From positions 7,008,001 to 7,072,000 of the forward strand of contig OU612065.1 in assembly GCA_914767715.1 (NCBI GenBank): a stretch of DNA of 64,000 bases, written 5' to 3'. Made by a program: the position numbers and the translations under genes. Origin of the DNA: Membranipora membranacea. Its lineage: Eukaryota > Bryozoa > Gymnolaemata > Cheilostomatida > Membraniporidae. Positions 63,070 through 64,000 of the stretch are shown here, piece after piece; the first letter of the stretch is position 1; each line of letters begins with the position of its first letter. The notes beneath the pieces are model-generated. The model made no database searches. It saw only the letters and a program-made list of their open reading frames with translations, and had not been told where the DNA came from.

Positions 63070-63848
63070 ACTGCAACTTTGCAATACTGACATTGTGCAG
63101 AGGTTGGAATTATCGTTCAGACTACCCTGATGTACTGTTGTTATTGTTCCTACTCAGACGAAGTGTGAGGACACTTCAGTCCAAGCTTTCAAACTACTTG
63201 TTTGTCAGATTTTTTCAGATATTTTGTTTGTCAGATATTTCAGTCAGATTTTTTACAATGTGTCAGCAATGAGTTTGCGTCGTATTGCAAGCAATGTACA
63301 GTGTAAACGAAAAAAAACAGTAACTGTACATACACATAATCATCTCAACTTTTTGTAAAAACCTTGATAATTTTCTTCATCGAAGAGTTTCAATAATGAT
63401 AATCAATATCATAATGACTACTTGAATTACTTGAGATTAAGTTATCATGGGTTATCAGTCGAGGGGAGCAACTCTGAGTGCAGACAAACCGAATCAAAGT
63501 TTCATGCACTTTTGGGGTTTAATTTGGTCAGACATTGATCCCAAATTCTGACACTGACATCCAGAGTTAAGAATCTTCGTTAAGACTTCACTGTTGTACA
63601 GTGATTGTTGTTTCCAAAGAAAACTATTTACTTGACAAAATGTCTACTTCAATTGGCTTTGTAGTCAGCCATTTTCCGAGCTAAAGAATAGCTTATGTAA
63701 TCAAAAATAAGCGCACTGCAATTAAACTGATCAGTTTCTGTTCGAAAGTTGCGTCTTTATTGCTTACATTACTCTTTTATAAAACAATTTGTGAAATGTT
63801 ATTCAGATTTTTCTTCACCATAACTCGCATGACATCACCATAACCCGT
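63070..63848. other. Shared 3' region of ZCCHC8 and the MATH-domain gene
   Basis: These 779 bases separate two convergent stop codons. A plus-strand ATTAAA at 63721-63726 is the only plausible variant signal seen for ZCCHC8. A minus-strand AATAAA lies at 63761-63756. If both are used, the transcripts approach or overlap each other. Confidence 0.5.
63756..63761 (-). terminator. Polyadenylation signal AATAAA for the MATH-domain gene
   Basis: Reads AATAAA on the minus strand, about 90 bases after the TAA of the MATH-domain gene, a typical short 3' UTR. Confidence 0.7.
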
Positions 63849-64000
63849 TTACAAACAGCAGTCCTTGGGTTTAGCCTGCACGTGCACCTCAAGTACGATG
63901 GTTCCATTCTTGTAGAATCCATTGCATGCATCCAGAACATCACACCACTTAATGTAGGTGCTGAATCCCCAGTCCTTCTCCTCCGGGCAGAATCTGTGAC
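63849..64000 (-). CDS. MATH-domain protein, last exon (partial)
   Basis: The minus strand is open from the window edge to TAA at 63851-63849 and encodes about 50 residues: HRFCPEEKDWGFSTYIKW, then CDVLDACNGFYKNGT and IVLEVHVQA. The DWGF...W...GF...V...V.VQA pattern is the last third of a MATH (TRAF-like) domain, closest in my recollection to that of the deubiquitinase USP7. In USP7 the MATH domain is followed by the protease, but here the protein stops a few residues later, ending KPKDCCL. It may be a MATH-only or MATH-C-terminal adaptor. The rest of the gene lies right of the window. Confidence 0.8.
   Translation of the reverse strand, partial: HRFCPEEKDWGFSTYIKWCDVLDACNGFYKNGTIVLEVHVQAKPKDCCL

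Noticed and set aside
1-64000. A bacterial-style operon, phage, CRISPR or defence system
   Set aside because: Genes have spliceosomal introns, large spacers, opposite strands and animal-specific families; no direct-repeat array with regular spacers exists.

Overview
This is eukaryotic nuclear DNA from an animal, AT-rich by eye. Genes are split into many short exons with GT/AG boundaries, most introns are 150-2,700 bases, and the proteins belong to animal families (PLEKHA, ABCG1/4, Kirrel/Neph, ZCCHC8, a MATH-domain protein). Non-LTR retrotransposon remnants, an inverted-repeat element and a tRNA-like SINE head lie between and inside the genes. The species cannot be named from the sequence. 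A non-vertebrate is suggested by single genes standing for what are several vertebrate paralogues, and by the moderate divergence of the proteins.

Layout. (1) 717-13766, plus strand: 23 coding exons of a PLEKHA5/6/7-type protein with a PH domain, a proline-rich region and a coiled coil; its 5' part lies left of the window. (2) 15721-28706, minus strand: a complete 13-exon ABCG1/ABCG4-like half-transporter (700 aa), tail to tail with gene 1. (3) 28707-37982: a gene-free 9 kb with a decayed LINE (about 29948-30600), an inverted-repeat MITE-like element (30815-31169) and a 5'-truncated LINE with an open reverse-transcriptase frame (32945-33973) and a heptamer tail. (4) 37983-55279, plus strand: a complete Kirrel/Neph/IrreC-type adhesion protein with signal peptide, five Ig domains, one membrane segment, a cytoplasmic tail ending in a PDZ ligand, and an optional juxtamembrane exon. 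(5) 55280-58823: its 3' UTR and spacer, including a duplicated block. (6) 58824-63069, plus strand: a complete ZCCHC8 orthologue (624 aa), the zinc-knuckle scaffold of the nuclear exosome targeting complex. (7) 63849-64000, minus strand: the last exon of a MATH-domain gene, convergent with gene 6.

Exon joins were built by eye. In each gene the reading frame stays open through every join and the summed length is a whole number of codons, which supports the models strongly. The genes share no evident pathway; they look like ordinary neighbours. No operon, CRISPR array or clearly new multi-gene system is visible. The most unusual things are a degenerate ABC signature loop, a cysteine-free first Ig domain, a small palindromic insertion with its own target duplication inside a duplicated block, and an over-represented short motif linked to tiny hairpins.
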